Assembly (NCBI GenBank): GCA_002387205.1
Contig: DGLA01000019.1
Location: forward strand, 121,260 to 185,259
DNA from: Stutzerimonas stutzeri
GTDB lineage: Bacteria; Pseudomonadota; Gammaproteobacteria; Pseudomonadales; Pseudomonadaceae
Direction of reading: 5' to 3'
Length of the DNA stretch: 64,000 nucleotides
This document shows positions 37,571 through 47,022 of the stretch, in pieces (positions within the stretch are counted from its first letter, which is position 1; every line of letters starts with the position of its first letter). The notes under the pieces were generated by a model. It saw nothing but the letters and a program-made list of their open reading frames with translations, had not been told where the DNA came from and did not search any database. A program made the translations under genes and the position numbers.

Positions 37571-39037
37571 TCAGGCGTTGCGCCCGGCCAGCGCCGGAAG
37601 CACCCGAGGCCGCAGGCCCTCGCCGAGGATGGTCAGCACGCCGATCGCACCGGCAATCCAGTACCAGCGCACCACCGGGTCAAAGCCCAGCCAGCCGAGG
37701 GCATGCAGGAAGACCATGGTGATCAGCACCGGGCAGACGTAGCGGACCATGAACAGCCACAGCGCGTAGCCCAGCGGTGGCAGATCCAGCTCGTCACGCA
37801 TGATCTCGCTGCGCAGGGCATAGCCGGCAAAGATCACGATGAAGATCCCGCCCAGCGGCATCATCCAGCGCGAGGTCAGGTAGTCGAGCCAGTCGAAGAA
37901 GTTCTTGCCCAGCGGCGTCCAACCGGCCATCAGGTTGAACGAGAGCATCGCCAGCAGGCTGATCACCAGCAATACCGCACCGGCGCCAATGGCGGCCTTG
38001 AGGCGGCTGATGCCGTGCTTTTCGTTGAGGTAGGCGACGGTGGCTTCGATCATGGAAATGGCCGAAGTCAGCGCAGCGATCGATACCATGGCAAAGAACA
38101 GCGTGCCGAAGACGGTGCCGAACGGCATCTGCCCGAAGGCCAACGGCAGGCTCATGAAGATCAAACCAGGGCCCGCGGTCGGGTCCATGCCGTTGGCAAA
38201 GATGATCGGGAAGATTGCCAGCCCCGCCAGCAGCGCCACGCACGTATCGGCAATCGCGACCATGAAAGTGGTCCGCGCGATGGATTGTCCGTCAGGGATG
38301 TAAGAGCCGTAGGTCAGAATCGCCCCGGAGGCCAGGCTGAGGGTGAAGAACGCGTGGCCCAGTGCGGCCAGTAGCGCTTCACCGGTGAGCTTGGAGGTGT
38401 CGAAACTGAACAGGAAGGCGAAGCCCTGATCGAAGCCGCCGCTGGTGACGGCATAGCCGACCAGGATCAGCAGCATCACCGCCAGGCCCGGCATCATCCA
38501 GCGCACCGCGCTTTCGATGCCCGCTTGGACACCCTTGGCCACGATCCACAGCGTCAGCAGCGCCACCAGTACGCTCCAGCCACCGAGCTGCCAGGGATTG
38601 GCGTTGTGCGCCTCGAACACCTGTGCCAGTCCATCCACCGAGCTGGCTGCCAGCGAGCCGTCGAGCATTTTCACCGTATAGGCGAACGCCCAGCCGGCCA
38701 CGACCACGTAGAAGCAAAGAATCAGGAAGCCGGCCGCCATGGCCATGCCGCCGACGCCTTTCCAGAGCGGGCTGCTGCCGTTTTCGCGGACCGCTCGCCC
38801 GATCGCATCGATGGGGCTGCCACGGCCGCGACGGCCGATGGCGATCTCGGTCATCATCACCGGAATACCAATGGCGAGGATGCACGCCAGGTACATCAAT
38901 ACGAAGGCGCCGCCGCCGTATTCACCGGTGATGTAGGGAAATTTCCAGATGTTGCCCAAGCCGACTGCAGAGCCGGTCGCGGCGAGGATAAAGCCCCAGC
39001 GGGAGAGCCAGAGGTTCTTGGGTTTTTCACGGGTCAT
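37571..39037 (-). CDS. NSS-family Na+-dependent amino acid symporter
   Basis: A 488-residue member of the neurotransmitter:sodium symporter family (LeuT fold) with 11-12 membrane helices. The family start WGFILAATGSAVGLGNIWKFP holds the unwound helix 1 that binds Na+ and substrate. Helix 6 carries the SLASGAILTYGSY signature. Bacterial members import amino acids such as tyrosine, leucine or alanine. Its position between phhABC and maiA suggests aromatic or branched amino acids as cargo. The next gene, maiA, lies upstream by 82 bases on the same strand. Confidence 0.9.
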   Translation of the reverse strand: MTREKPKNLWLSRWGFILAATGSAVGLGNIWKFPYITGEYGGGAFVLMYLACILAIGIPVMMTEIAIGRRGRGSPIDAIGRAVRENGSSPLWKGVGGMAMAAGFLILCFYVVVAGWAFAYTVKMLDGSLAASSVDGLAQVFEAHNANPWQLGGWSVLVALLTLWIVAKGVQAGIESAVRWMMPGLAVMLLILVGYAVTSGGFDQGFAFLFSFDTSKLTGEALLAALGHAFFTLSLASGAILTYGSYIPDGQSIARTTFMVAIADTCVALLAGLAIFPIIFANGMDPTAGPGLIFMSLPLAFGQMPFGTVFGTLFFAMVSIAALTSAISMIEATVAYLNEKHGISRLKAAIGAGAVLLVISLLAMLSFNLMAGWTPLGKNFFDWLDYLTSRWMMPLGGIFIVIFAGYALRSEIMRDELDLPPLGYALWLFMVRYVCPVLITMVFLHALGWLGFDPVVRWYWIAGAIGVLTILGEGLRPRVLPALAGRNA

Positions 39038-39119
39038 GCGTCACCTGTTTGTTGTTATCTGTGACGGAATCGAACCCGCCGCGCTCGTGACGCGACGGAG
39101 TGGCAAGGCGGATAAACCT

Positions 39120-39800
39120 TTATTGAGCGTCGGGCTGCACCTCCGGAGCTGCGTTGGCAAAAGCTTCGAGGGATTCGCACTGCTCGGTCATCTGCAGAAT
39201 GCGCGGGTACTGGCTTAGGTCACAGGCAAAACGGCGCGCATTGTATACCTGCGGAATCAGGCATGCCTCCAGATAGCCCGGCCGTCTGCCGAGTGACAGC
39301 TTGCCATCGAACGTGGCCAACCCCTCTTCGACGCTAGCGAGGCCAGTGTGAATCCAATGCTGGATCCACTGCTGCTTCGCCTCATCCTCGATGCCCAGCG
39401 GGCAGCTGAGGTACTGCAATACGCGCAGGTTGTTCAGCGGGTGCAGGTCGCAGGCAATATGAAGCGCCAATGAGCGCACCCGCGCGCGGTCGGCCGGATC
39501 GTCCGGCAGCAAAGCCGGAAGCGGAAAGACCTCCTCCAGGTATTCGACAATCGCCAGCGATTGGCTGATGCGCTCGTCGCCGTCCACCAGCAAAGGCACC
39601 AGCCCCTGCGGATTGAGTGCCTTGTAGTCGGCCGAACGCTGCTGGCCGCCGTCCTTGACCAGATGCACGGGCAGGTTCTCGAAGGCGAGGCCTTTGAGGT
39701 TCAACGCGATGCGTACCCGGTAGGCGGCGCTGGATCGCCAGTAACCGTAGAGCTTGAGCGGGGATGAGCCAGCTGTTTCGTTTATCTCGGTGCCGTTCAT
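39120..39800 (-). CDS. maiA: Maleylacetoacetate isomerase (zeta-class GST)
   Basis: A 226-residue zeta-class glutathione transferase. The SSAAYRVRIALNLKG motif with the catalytic serine is characteristic, NPQGLVPLLVDGD and SLAIVEYLEE form the glutathione site, and DLHPLNNLRVL is a zeta motif in the C-terminal domain. In tyrosine degradation it isomerises maleylacetoacetate to fumarylacetoacetate after homogentisate ring cleavage. hmgA and fahA are not in the window, so the pathway must be split. A different isomerase or dehalogenase role cannot be excluded. Confidence 0.85.
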   Translation of the reverse strand: MNGTEINETAGSSPLKLYGYWRSSAAYRVRIALNLKGLAFENLPVHLVKDGGQQRSADYKALNPQGLVPLLVDGDERISQSLAIVEYLEEVFPLPALLPDDPADRARVRSLALHIACDLHPLNNLRVLQYLSCPLGIEDEAKQQWIQHWIHTGLASVEEGLATFDGKLSLGRRPGYLEACLIPQVYNARRFACDLSQYPRILQMTEQCESLEAFANAAPEVQPDAQ

Positions 39801-40119
39801 GGCGCTCCCTGATTCTTCTTATCTAGACCGCAGCGGTTATCACAAACCACCCAGCGGTACCCTACAAGCCCGCGATCAGGCGGACAGCATCCATATTCAA
39901 AGGGCAGACGGAAGGTTTTCGTTACAGCCTCTGGACCAGCGTGGACACATGCACCTTTCCTTGAGTTGCGTAACGAAAAGCTGCCAAGCATGTGCGACGT
40001 AGCGCCGCACCGCGTACCCAAGGGGTAGATCCGATGGCCCGGATCGTGAAGCACAACAAGTAACCGGCGAGCGCCCAACGAGCCGCCTATTCGGATGGCA
40101 AGGGCGAAGCCGCTTCTTG
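39801..40119. other. Intergenic region between maiA and the leucine-type dehydrogenase
   Basis: About 320 bases with no gene I can support and no clear hairpin. It should carry the maiA promoter. Confidence 0.45.
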
Positions 40120-41211
40120 CTAGGCATGCAGACGCTGCTCGGCAGGCTGCACCCTGTTGCCGGTCTGCAGGCGCTCCTGCGCCAAACGATCGGCGACGAT
40201 CGAAGTGGACTCGCCACTGCTGGCAGCCCGCTCGAAGATTTCGCGAAGGGTTTCTGCGATGCCTCTGATGTGCGCATCGCTTTGCGCCGCGCTGCCACCG
40301 ACGCGCTGGTAGTAGACGTCAATGATGCCGCCGGCATTGATCGCATAATCCGGCGCGTAAAGGTGGTTGCGACGCTGCAACTCGACGCCGATCTCCGGGC
40401 TGGCCAGCTGGTTGTTCGCCGCCCCGGCGATCACCGGCGCACGCAGCGTCTGCAGGGTTTCCGCGTTGAGGATGCCGCCCATGGCGCAGGGCGCGAACAC
40501 GTCCACGTCCAGGCCATAGATGTCGTGCGGGCGCACCGCGTTGGCACCCAGCTCCTCCATGGCCTGACGCACGTTGTCATCGAAAATGTCGCAGACCCAC
40601 AGCTCGGCACCGGCCTGTTTCAAGTGCCGGGCCAGCCCCAGACCGACATGCCCAACGCCCTGGATCGCAACCTTCAGGCCAGTCAGGTCATCGCGACCAA
40701 GACGCTGACGCACCGCCTCGCGCAGACCGACGAATACACCAAGCGCGGTGGACGGTGAGGGATCGCCGCTGGCGATGCTGCCGTCCAGCGTGGTGCGCGG
40801 CGTCGCACCGATGACGTGGCGGGTGCGCTGGGCGAACGCCTGCATTTCCGGCTCGCCGGTGCCCGAATCGGCCGCCGTAATGTAGCGCCCGCCGAGGCTG
40901 TCAACGAAATCGCCCATGGCATGCAGCAGCGCCTGGCTCTTGCCGGTATGCGGGTCACCAATGATCACTGCCTTGCCGCCGCCGAGCTTGAGCCGGGCCA
41001 GGGAAGACTTCAGCGTCATGCCGCGAGACAGACGCAGCACATCGCGCAGGGCGTCGTCGTCACTGGCGTAGGGGAACATCCGACAGCCGCCCAGCGCCGG
41101 GCCGAGCGTAGTGTCGTGGATGGCGATGATGGCGCGCAGCCCTGATGCCTTGTCGTGGCAGAAGACCACCTGTTCGTGATCATCGAAATCAGGATGGGTG
41201 AAGACGGACAT
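40120..41211 (-). CDS. Leu/Phe/Val-type amino acid dehydrogenase
   Basis: A 363-residue NAD+-dependent amino acid dehydrogenase of the Glu/Leu/Phe/Val superfamily that oxidatively deaminates its amino acid to the 2-oxo acid. The glycine-rich substrate site is LGGGKAVIIGDP, the catalytic lysines lie in MTLKSSLARLKLGGGK, and the nucleotide fold begins VAIQGVGHVGLGLARHL. Its 363-residue length suits leucine or phenylalanine dehydrogenases better than glutamate dehydrogenase. The branched-chain and aromatic genes around it support such a substrate. Transcribed in the same direction as the indolepyruvate oxidoreductase gene upstream. Confidence 0.85.
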   Translation of the reverse strand: MSVFTHPDFDDHEQVVFCHDKASGLRAIIAIHDTTLGPALGGCRMFPYASDDDALRDVLRLSRGMTLKSSLARLKLGGGKAVIIGDPHTGKSQALLHAMGDFVDSLGGRYITAADSGTGEPEMQAFAQRTRHVIGATPRTTLDGSIASGDPSPSTALGVFVGLREAVRQRLGRDDLTGLKVAIQGVGHVGLGLARHLKQAGAELWVCDIFDDNVRQAMEELGANAVRPHDIYGLDVDVFAPCAMGGILNAETLQTLRAPVIAGAANNQLASPEIGVELQRRNHLYAPDYAINAGGIIDVYYQRVGGSAAQSDAHIRGIAETLREIFERAASSGESTSIVADRLAQERLQTGNRVQPAEQRLHA

Positions 41212-41298
41212 GTGCGGATTCCTCTGTTCTTGTTCTGATCGAGAGCCTGCTGCGCAGGCTCCTTTAATGTTCTGCGCTGCGTATGGGGCAGCTTTTGT

Positions 41299-41322
41299 TA
41301 GGGTGACCGGGCGGCCACCCTA
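41299..41322. repeat. Short GTAGGGTGG-family hairpin
   Basis: TAGGGTG-a-CCG pairs with CGG-c-CACCCTA between iorAB and the leucine-type dehydrogenase gene. It is the simplest member of the repeat family and could act as an intergenic transcription barrier. Confidence 0.7.
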
Positions 41323-41350
41323 CAAATCTCGCGAAGCGCTTTGCAGCAGC

Positions 41351-44300
41351 CTACGCCGCCGGCTCGAACAGCCGCACGGTCTGCACCTCGTCGCCGCGGG
41401 TCAGTTGCTCCTTGAGCAACTTCTCCTGCTGGCGCGCCTTGGCGATGGAGCGCTCCTTCACCGGGCCGTAGCCGCGGATCTGTTCCGGAAGCGCGGCAAT
41501 AGCCATCGCGGTGCGGTAGTTGCTCGGCTTGAGTTGCGCCAGCAGCCAGTCGAGGTTGCGTTCGTATTCGCTGATCAGCTCGCGCTCCACACGACGGTCA
41601 TAGCCGTAGCCGAAGACGTCCAAGGGCGTGCCGCGCAGGAACTTCAGCTTGGCCAGCACGTTGAAGGCGTTCAGCACCCAAGGCCCGAGTTCACGCTTGC
41701 GCGGCTCGCCAGTGGTGCTGTCGCGCTTGGCCAGCCAGGCCGGTGCCAGGTGGAACTGCAGCTTGTAGTCGCCTTCGAACTGCGCCTCGAGCTGCTGGCG
41801 AAACTCCGGTTCGCTGTACAGCCGCGCCACTTCGTACTCGTCTTTATAGGCAAGAAGCTTGAAGTAGTAGCGCGCTACGGCCTTGGACAGCGCCAGGTCA
41901 TCAGCGGTATCCACCGCCCGTACGCGCTCGACCATCGAGCGATAGCGCTTGGCATAGGCCGCGTTCTGGTACTTGGTAAGGAAGTCCACCCGCCAGTCGA
42001 CGATCTCTTCCAGGGTCTGGCAAATCGGTTGGACCGTTTCAGCCGGTCGTGCCAGCTTTTCGACCGCCTCGCGCTCCAGTGCCGCACGACGGCCCCAGCG
42101 GAACGCTTGCTGGTTCAGCTCTGCGGCGACGCCGTTGATGCTGATGGCCTTTTCGATGGCCTCGGCGGACAGCGGCAACAACCCCTGCTGATAGGCAAAG
42201 CCCAGCAGGAACAGGTTGGTGGCGATGCTATCGCCCAGCAGTCGAGTGGCCAGGAAGGTCGCGTCGATGAAGTGGGTTTTCTCGGCGCCCACCGCATCCA
42301 TCAGCGCTTCGCGCATGGCCTTGCCCGGTACCTGGGCATCAGGGTTGCGGGTGAATTCGGCAGTTGCCGATTCGTGGCTGTTGACCACCGCGTGACTGAT
42401 CTGATCGTTGAGGCGGGTCAGGGAATCTTCGCCGGCAGCCACCACCAGATCGCAGCCCAGCAGCAGATCGGTTTCGCCGGCGGCAATGCGCACGGCATAG
42501 ATATCGTCCTGCCTGGCGGCGATACGGATGTGCGTCACCACCGGGCCGAACTTCTGCGCCAGCCCGGCCTGGTCGAGCACGGTGCAGCCCTTGCCTTCCA
42601 GATGCGCGGCCATGCCCAGCAGCGCGCCGAGGGTGGTCACGCCGCTGCCGCCAACACCTGGGATCAGCACGTTCCAGGGGCGATCCAGTGTCGGATGCTG
42701 CGGTTCGGGCAGCTGGTCGTCGGCGATGCCACCGGCCATGGCCTCCGGTTTGCGCAGCCCGCCTCCGTGCACCGTGACAAAGCTCGGGCAGAAGCCTTCG
42801 ACGCAGGAGAAATCCTTGTTGCAGGCGTTCTGGTCGATCTCGCGCTTGCGCCCCAGCTCGGTTTCCAGCGGCATGACGGCCAGGCAGTTGGACTTCTCGC
42901 TACAGTCGCCGCAGCCCTCGCACACCGCGGGGTTGATGAAGGCGCGCTTGGCCGGGTCTGCCAGCTTGCCGCGCTTGCGCCGACGACGCTTTTCGGTGGC
43001 GCAGGTCTGATCATAGATGATCACCGAGACACCCTTGAATTCGCGCAGCTCGCGCTGCACGGCATCCAGGTCGCGGCGGTGATGGAAGCTGGTGATCGGC
43101 GCGAAGGTATCGCGGGTCGGGTACTTGTCCGGCTCATCGCTGACCAGGGCGATGCGTTTGACGCCCTCATCGGCCACCTGACGGCTGAGCTGATCCACGC
43201 GCAGCTCGCCGTCGATGGGCTGGCCACCGGTCATGGCCACGGCATCGTTGTAGAGAATCTTGAAGGTGATGTTGACGCCGGCTGCCACTGCCGCACGCAC
43301 GGCCAGGCTGCCGGAGTGGAAGTAGGTGCCATCGCCCAGGTTCTGGAACATGTGCGGGGTGTCGGTGAACGGCGCCTGGCCGATCCAGTTGACGCCCTCG
43401 CCGCCCATCTGGGTAAAGGTCTCGGTGCGCCGATCCATCCACTGCACCATGTAGTGACAGCCGATACCCGCCGAGGCGCGGCTGCCCTCGGGGACCTTGG
43501 TGGAGGTGTTGTGCGGGCAGCCGGAGCAGTAGTGCGGCGTACGCACGGTGGTGTAGCTACGTGCAGCCAGGGCCTTTTCCTTGGCGGCAAGGAAAGCCAG
43601 GCGTGCCTGGATGCTGTCGCTGGTGTAGATCGGCGCGAGCCGCTTGGCGATCACCCGGGCGATCATCGCCGGGGTCAGTTCGGATAGGTTCGGCAGCAAT
43701 GAATTGCCCTGCTCGTCGAACTCGCCGACCACCCGCGGGCGCTTGCTCACGGGCCAGTTGTAGAGCTGCCCAGTGAGCTGGTCCTCGATGATGCTGCGCT
43801 TCTCCTCGACCACCAGAATCTCGTCGAGACCTTGTGCGAACTCATGCACCGAGACGGGCTCCAGCGGCCAGCTCATGCCGACCTTGAGCACCCGCAAGCC
43901 AACCGAGGCGCACAGGGCTTCGTCCAGGCCAAGGTTATCCAGCGCCTGACGCACGTCGAGATAGGACTTGCCGGTGGTGATGATGCCCAGTCGCGGGTTC
44001 GGCGAATCGAGCATCACCTGATTCAGGTTGTTGGCCCGCGCAAAGGCGCGCGCGGCGTAGATCTTGTAGAGGTTGAGGCGCTTTTCCTGCACCAGCGGCG
44101 GGTCCGGCCAGCGGATATGCACGCCGTCTTCGGGCAGTTCGAAGTCATCGGGAATGCGCGTCTTGACGCGTAGCGGATCGACTTCCACCACGGCGGAGGA
44201 GTCGACGTTTTCGGCGATGGTCTTGAGCGCCACCCAGCAACCGGAATAGCGCGACAGCTCCCAGCCGATGATGCCGTAATCGAGGATTTCCTGGACGTTG

Positions 44301-44821
44301 GCCGGGTTCAGCACCGGGATCGAGGCGGCAATGAACGCATGTTCACTCTGGTGCGGCAATGTCGATGATTTGCAGCCGTGATCGTCACCGGCCAGCAGCA
44401 ACACACCGCCATGGGGCGAGACGCCGGCCGCGTTGCCATGCTTGAACACATCACCGGAGCGGTCCACGCCTGGCCCCTTGCCGTACCACATGGCAAACAC
44501 GCCGTCGTACTTGGCGCCGGGAAAGAGGTTGGTCTGCTGACTGCCCCAGACTGCCGTCGCCGCCAGTTCCTCGTTGAGGCCCGGCTGGAAATGGATGGCG
44601 TTCTGCTTGAGGAAATCGCGCGCTTCCCAGAGGCTCTTGTCCAGCATGCCAAGCGGCGAGCCGCGGTAGCCGGAGATAAAGCAACCGGTATTCAGGTTCT
44701 GAGCCTGGTCGCGCTGATGCTGCAGCATGGGCAGGCGGGTCAGCGCCTGGGTGCCGGTGAGGTACAGATGTCCGGTTGCGAGCCGGTACTTGTCATCCAG
44801 GCGGATCTCGGCCAGTGACAT
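41351..44821 (-). CDS. Indolepyruvate:ferredoxin oxidoreductase, fused form
   Basis: A 1156-residue fusion of the alpha and beta subunits of indolepyruvate:ferredoxin oxidoreductase, which oxidatively decarboxylates arylpyruvates to aryl-acetyl-CoA. The N-terminal pyrimidine-binding domain (GYRGSPLGMLDKSLWEA) and the TPP-binding CSGCPHNTSTKVPEG/GIGCHYM region are followed near residues 630-690 by [4Fe-4S] motifs (CEGCGDCSEKSNC). Then comes the gamma-type catalytic domain (GVGGSGVTTLGALLG). Fused forms of this size are common in proteobacteria. It can take the keto acids made by PhhC and the dehydrogenase. It is divergent from an Lrp-type regulator. Confidence 0.92.
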   Translation of the reverse strand: MSLAEIRLDDKYRLATGHLYLTGTQALTRLPMLQHQRDQAQNLNTGCFISGYRGSPLGMLDKSLWEARDFLKQNAIHFQPGLNEELAATAVWGSQQTNLFPGAKYDGVFAMWYGKGPGVDRSGDVFKHGNAAGVSPHGGVLLLAGDDHGCKSSTLPHQSEHAFIAASIPVLNPANVQEILDYGIIGWELSRYSGCWVALKTIAENVDSSAVVEVDPLRVKTRIPDDFELPEDGVHIRWPDPPLVQEKRLNLYKIYAARAFARANNLNQVMLDSPNPRLGIITTGKSYLDVRQALDNLGLDEALCASVGLRVLKVGMSWPLEPVSVHEFAQGLDEILVVEEKRSIIEDQLTGQLYNWPVSKRPRVVGEFDEQGNSLLPNLSELTPAMIARVIAKRLAPIYTSDSIQARLAFLAAKEKALAARSYTTVRTPHYCSGCPHNTSTKVPEGSRASAGIGCHYMVQWMDRRTETFTQMGGEGVNWIGQAPFTDTPHMFQNLGDGTYFHSGSLAVRAAVAAGVNITFKILYNDAVAMTGGQPIDGELRVDQLSRQVADEGVKRIALVSDEPDKYPTRDTFAPITSFHHRRDLDAVQRELREFKGVSVIIYDQTCATEKRRRRKRGKLADPAKRAFINPAVCEGCGDCSEKSNCLAVMPLETELGRKREIDQNACNKDFSCVEGFCPSFVTVHGGGLRKPEAMAGGIADDQLPEPQHPTLDRPWNVLIPGVGGSGVTTLGALLGMAAHLEGKGCTVLDQAGLAQKFGPVVTHIRIAARQDDIYAVRIAAGETDLLLGCDLVVAAGEDSLTRLNDQISHAVVNSHESATAEFTRNPDAQVPGKAMREALMDAVGAEKTHFIDATFLATRLLGDSIATNLFLLGFAYQQGLLPLSAEAIEKAISINGVAAELNQQAFRWGRRAALEREAVEKLARPAETVQPICQTLEEIVDWRVDFLTKYQNAAYAKRYRSMVERVRAVDTADDLALSKAVARYYFKLLAYKDEYEVARLYSEPEFRQQLEAQFEGDYKLQFHLAPAWLAKRDSTTGEPRKRELGPWVLNAFNVLAKLKFLRGTPLDVFGYGYDRRVERELISEYERNLDWLLAQLKPSNYRTAMAIAALPEQIRGYGPVKERSIAKARQQEKLLKEQLTRGDEVQTVRLFEPAA

Positions 44822-45060
44822 GTGGCGCTCCTGTTTGTTTTTATCGGAGTCTGGACAGCGTTGTTCACTGTCCGCCTAACAGGTCGTGGGCAGCCGCACG
44901 GAAAGCCGTCCCACGCCAGCGAGCGGCAGGGGATCACCTTACCGTTGCGCGTTGGATAAAAGTCTGGCCGTGACAGGGAGAGATTTTCTTTCTACTTTTG
45001 CGGTGTAAGTGCGATCCCGTGCATGATCCATCCACCAACAACAACAAAAAGAGAACAACC

Positions 45061-45528
45061 ATGCAGACCCCGCTGAGCAGCATCGATCGCAAGATCCTGT
45101 TGCTGCTGCAACACAACGCCGACCTGTCCGCCGCCGAGATCGCGGAAAAGGTCGAGCTGTCGCAATCGCCGTGCTGGCGCCGCATCCATCGCATGCAGGA
45201 AGAAGGACTGATCGAGCGCAAGGTCGCCCTGCTCAACCCTAAGAAGCTCGGGCTGAACATGACGGTGTTCGTCAACATCAAGCTCTCCGCTCACGGGCGC
45301 AGCAACCTCGATGAATTCGAGCGCGCCGTTGTCGGTTATCCCGAAGTGCTGGAATGCCACACAATGGCTGGCGAGTCGGATTACCTGCTCAAGGTGGTGG
45401 CCAAAGACATCGATACCTATGAACGCTTCCTGCGCGACCAGCTCCTGCAAAGACCGCACGTGCAGGAAGCGCATTCACACATTGCGATGAGCGAGGTGAA
45501 GCGGACGACGGAGCTGCCGCTGGATTGA
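45061..45528 (+). CDS. Lrp/AsnC-family transcriptional regulator
   Basis: A 155-residue Lrp/AsnC regulator with an N-terminal helix-turn-helix (SAAEIAEKVELSQSPCWRRIHRM) and a C-terminal RAM ligand domain (PEVLECHTMAGESDYLLKVV). Such proteins respond to amino acids and control genes near them. It is divergent from iorAB with a 239-base spacer, so it is a likely local regulator of that gene. The start at 45061 (MQTPLSS) was chosen because the preceding in-frame codons lie in the promoter region. The ligand is unknown. Confidence 0.92.
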   Translation: MQTPLSSIDRKILLLLQHNADLSAAEIAEKVELSQSPCWRRIHRMQEEGLIERKVALLNPKKLGLNMTVFVNIKLSAHGRSNLDEFERAVVGYPEVLECHTMAGESDYLLKVVAKDIDTYERFLRDQLLQRPHVQEAHSHIAMSEVKRTTELPLD

Positions 45529-45554
45529 GCCTTCAGACCGGGGCCGAGGCAGGC

Positions 45555-45637
45555 GGTGGATAAGGCGGAGCCGTTATCCACCCTACCGACGCAGTGCCGT
45601 GAACGTAGGGTGGAAAACGGCCACAGCCTTTTCCACC
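45555..45637. repeat. GTAGGGTGG-family hairpin pair after the Lrp gene
   Basis: Two hairpins face each other: GGTGGATAA to TTATCCACCCTAC (45555-45586), then GTAGGGTGGAAAA to TTTTCCACC (45605-45637). The second resembles unit 1 of the phh array, including the GGAAAA/TTTTCC stem. Confidence 0.85.
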
Positions 45638-45688
45638 GGCGATCCATCGGTCGATGACGGAGTCACAAGGCCGCAGCGGCACGATCAA

Positions 45689-46114
45689 TTATTCGCCCGG
45701 TATCCCCCGAACCCGCTCGCCTATTTCAATCGCGTTGCGTTCGAACCAACCCTGATTGACCTCCAACGCATAACGGGCCGGCTCCTGCGAGCAGCGAATC
45801 GATGTGTCCAAAGGTTGCAGATCGATAATGTCGACGATGCGCCCCTCCTCGTCCATGAAGGCCGCCGACAGCGGTAGCGGCGTGTTCTTCATCCACAGGC
45901 AGTGGCGGCGAAAGTCATCGAAGCGAAACAGCATGCCGTGGTCTGCCGGCATCTCGGTGCGCTCCATCAGGCCGCGTTCGCGCTCAGCGGGAGAGCGGGA
46001 GTACTCGGCCTCGATCCTTGCAGTCCCCACTTGAAGATCAAGAAGCGGCTCGCTGGCATGGACGCTGGCAGGCCCGGCCAAGAAGACGAGAAATGGCAAC
46101 AAAGCAGTACGCAT
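45689..46114 (-). CDS. DUF192 secreted protein
   Basis: A 141-residue exported protein with a signal peptide (LLPFLVFLAGPASVHASEP) and a DUF192 domain. The family hallmarks ERERGLMERTEMPADHGMLF and WMKNTPLPLSAAFMDEEGRIVDI are present. DUF192 function is unknown to me. I start at 46114 (MRTALLP), at the signal peptide; the longer frame to 46252 would overlap nei. It is the last gene of a minus-strand group with nei and the pseudouridine synthase. Confidence 0.85.
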   Translation of the reverse strand: MRTALLPFLVFLAGPASVHASEPLLDLQVGTARIEAEYSRSPAERERGLMERTEMPADHGMLFRFDDFRRHCLWMKNTPLPLSAAFMDEEGRIVDIIDLQPLDTSIRCSQEPARYALEVNQGWFERNAIEIGERVRGIPGE

Positions 46115-46179
46115 CGATGATTGGACTCTGTGGGTCAAGGGCAGCGTGACAAGTCGGCGAAGCATACAACGCCGGCTTG

Positions 46180-46956
46180 TCATTCGTTGTCCGCCGGCGC
46201 TTCGACCGCGACCTGATCGCTGTCGCCGTAGCGCTTCTGACATCGCTCGCAATAGAAAGCGCGGCGCTTGCTGCGACCCAGCGATTTGGCCTTGACGAAG
46301 GGAATCCTGCAGCGCGGACAGGTGGATTTGGTATGCGCGAGCCAGTGCGCCTTAAGCGTGCCCTCGCGCTTCCACTGCAAAAACTCGAAACTGTAGGTCC
46401 TGACCTCACGCGTCAGCTCCCTGAGCTTGGGCGCGGGCAGATCGCCAATTAGCGAAAGCGGATGGATGCGGGCGCGAAACAGCACTTCGTTCTTGATGAT
46501 GTTGCCGGAGCCGGAAAACAGCGTCTGATCCAGCAGCGCATCACACGCCAGCAGCCGCGGCCGTTTACGCAGCTTCTTGAGCGTCGTGCGGTTGTCCCAC
46601 GTATCGCTCATGACATCTGCGCCCCAGTCATATGCCACGTCCAGCGGGCCTTCGATGAATTGCACCGAGCAGCCATAGAAATTCAGCTCACCATTGGGAA
46701 ATCCCAGGCTCAGCCGAGGCGTCGACTCCTTGCGCTCGTTGATCCGGTAGCTGCCGAACAGCAGCAGATGAATGCGCAGCGAGACGTTGTCCAGCTCGAT
46801 CAGGAAGTGCTTGCCCCAGCTGCGAAACGACCGAACCCTCTGGTCCACCAACAGCACCTTGTCGAGCGTGGCACTGCCTTCCGCGCGCTCGATGGGCTTG
46901 CCCGTGAACTCGGCGACTTCTTCACGAAGGATGACGATCGAAGGACCTTCAGGCAT
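46180..46956 (-). CDS. nei: Endonuclease VIII-type DNA glycosylase
   Basis: A 258-residue Fpg/Nei glycosylase that excises oxidised pyrimidines and cleaves the abasic site. The N-terminal PEGP (proline 2 is the catalytic nucleophile after Met removal, then E3) is intact. SGSGNIIKNEVLFRARIHP is the helix-two-turn-helix region, and a C-terminal zinc finger has CPRC and CERCQKRYG. The Nei type is suggested by the PSIVILREE opening and family context; Nei and Fpg cannot be separated fully by eye. Confidence 0.88.
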   Translation of the reverse strand: MPEGPSIVILREEVAEFTGKPIERAEGSATLDKVLLVDQRVRSFRSWGKHFLIELDNVSLRIHLLLFGSYRINERKESTPRLSLGFPNGELNFYGCSVQFIEGPLDVAYDWGADVMSDTWDNRTTLKKLRKRPRLLACDALLDQTLFSGSGNIIKNEVLFRARIHPLSLIGDLPAPKLRELTREVRTYSFEFLQWKREGTLKAHWLAHTKSTCPRCRIPFVKAKSLGRSKRRAFYCERCQKRYGDSDQVAVEAPADNE

Positions 46957-47022
46957 GGCGATAGGGCTTCAGCTGGACTGTTTCCATATCGACTGGAAGC
47001 TGCCGCGATGGTGCGATCAGCG

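Noticed and set aside
41198..43687. An 829-codon frame on the plus strand opposite iorAB
   Set aside because: It is entirely antisense to the indolepyruvate oxidoreductase and shows no protein family I recognise.
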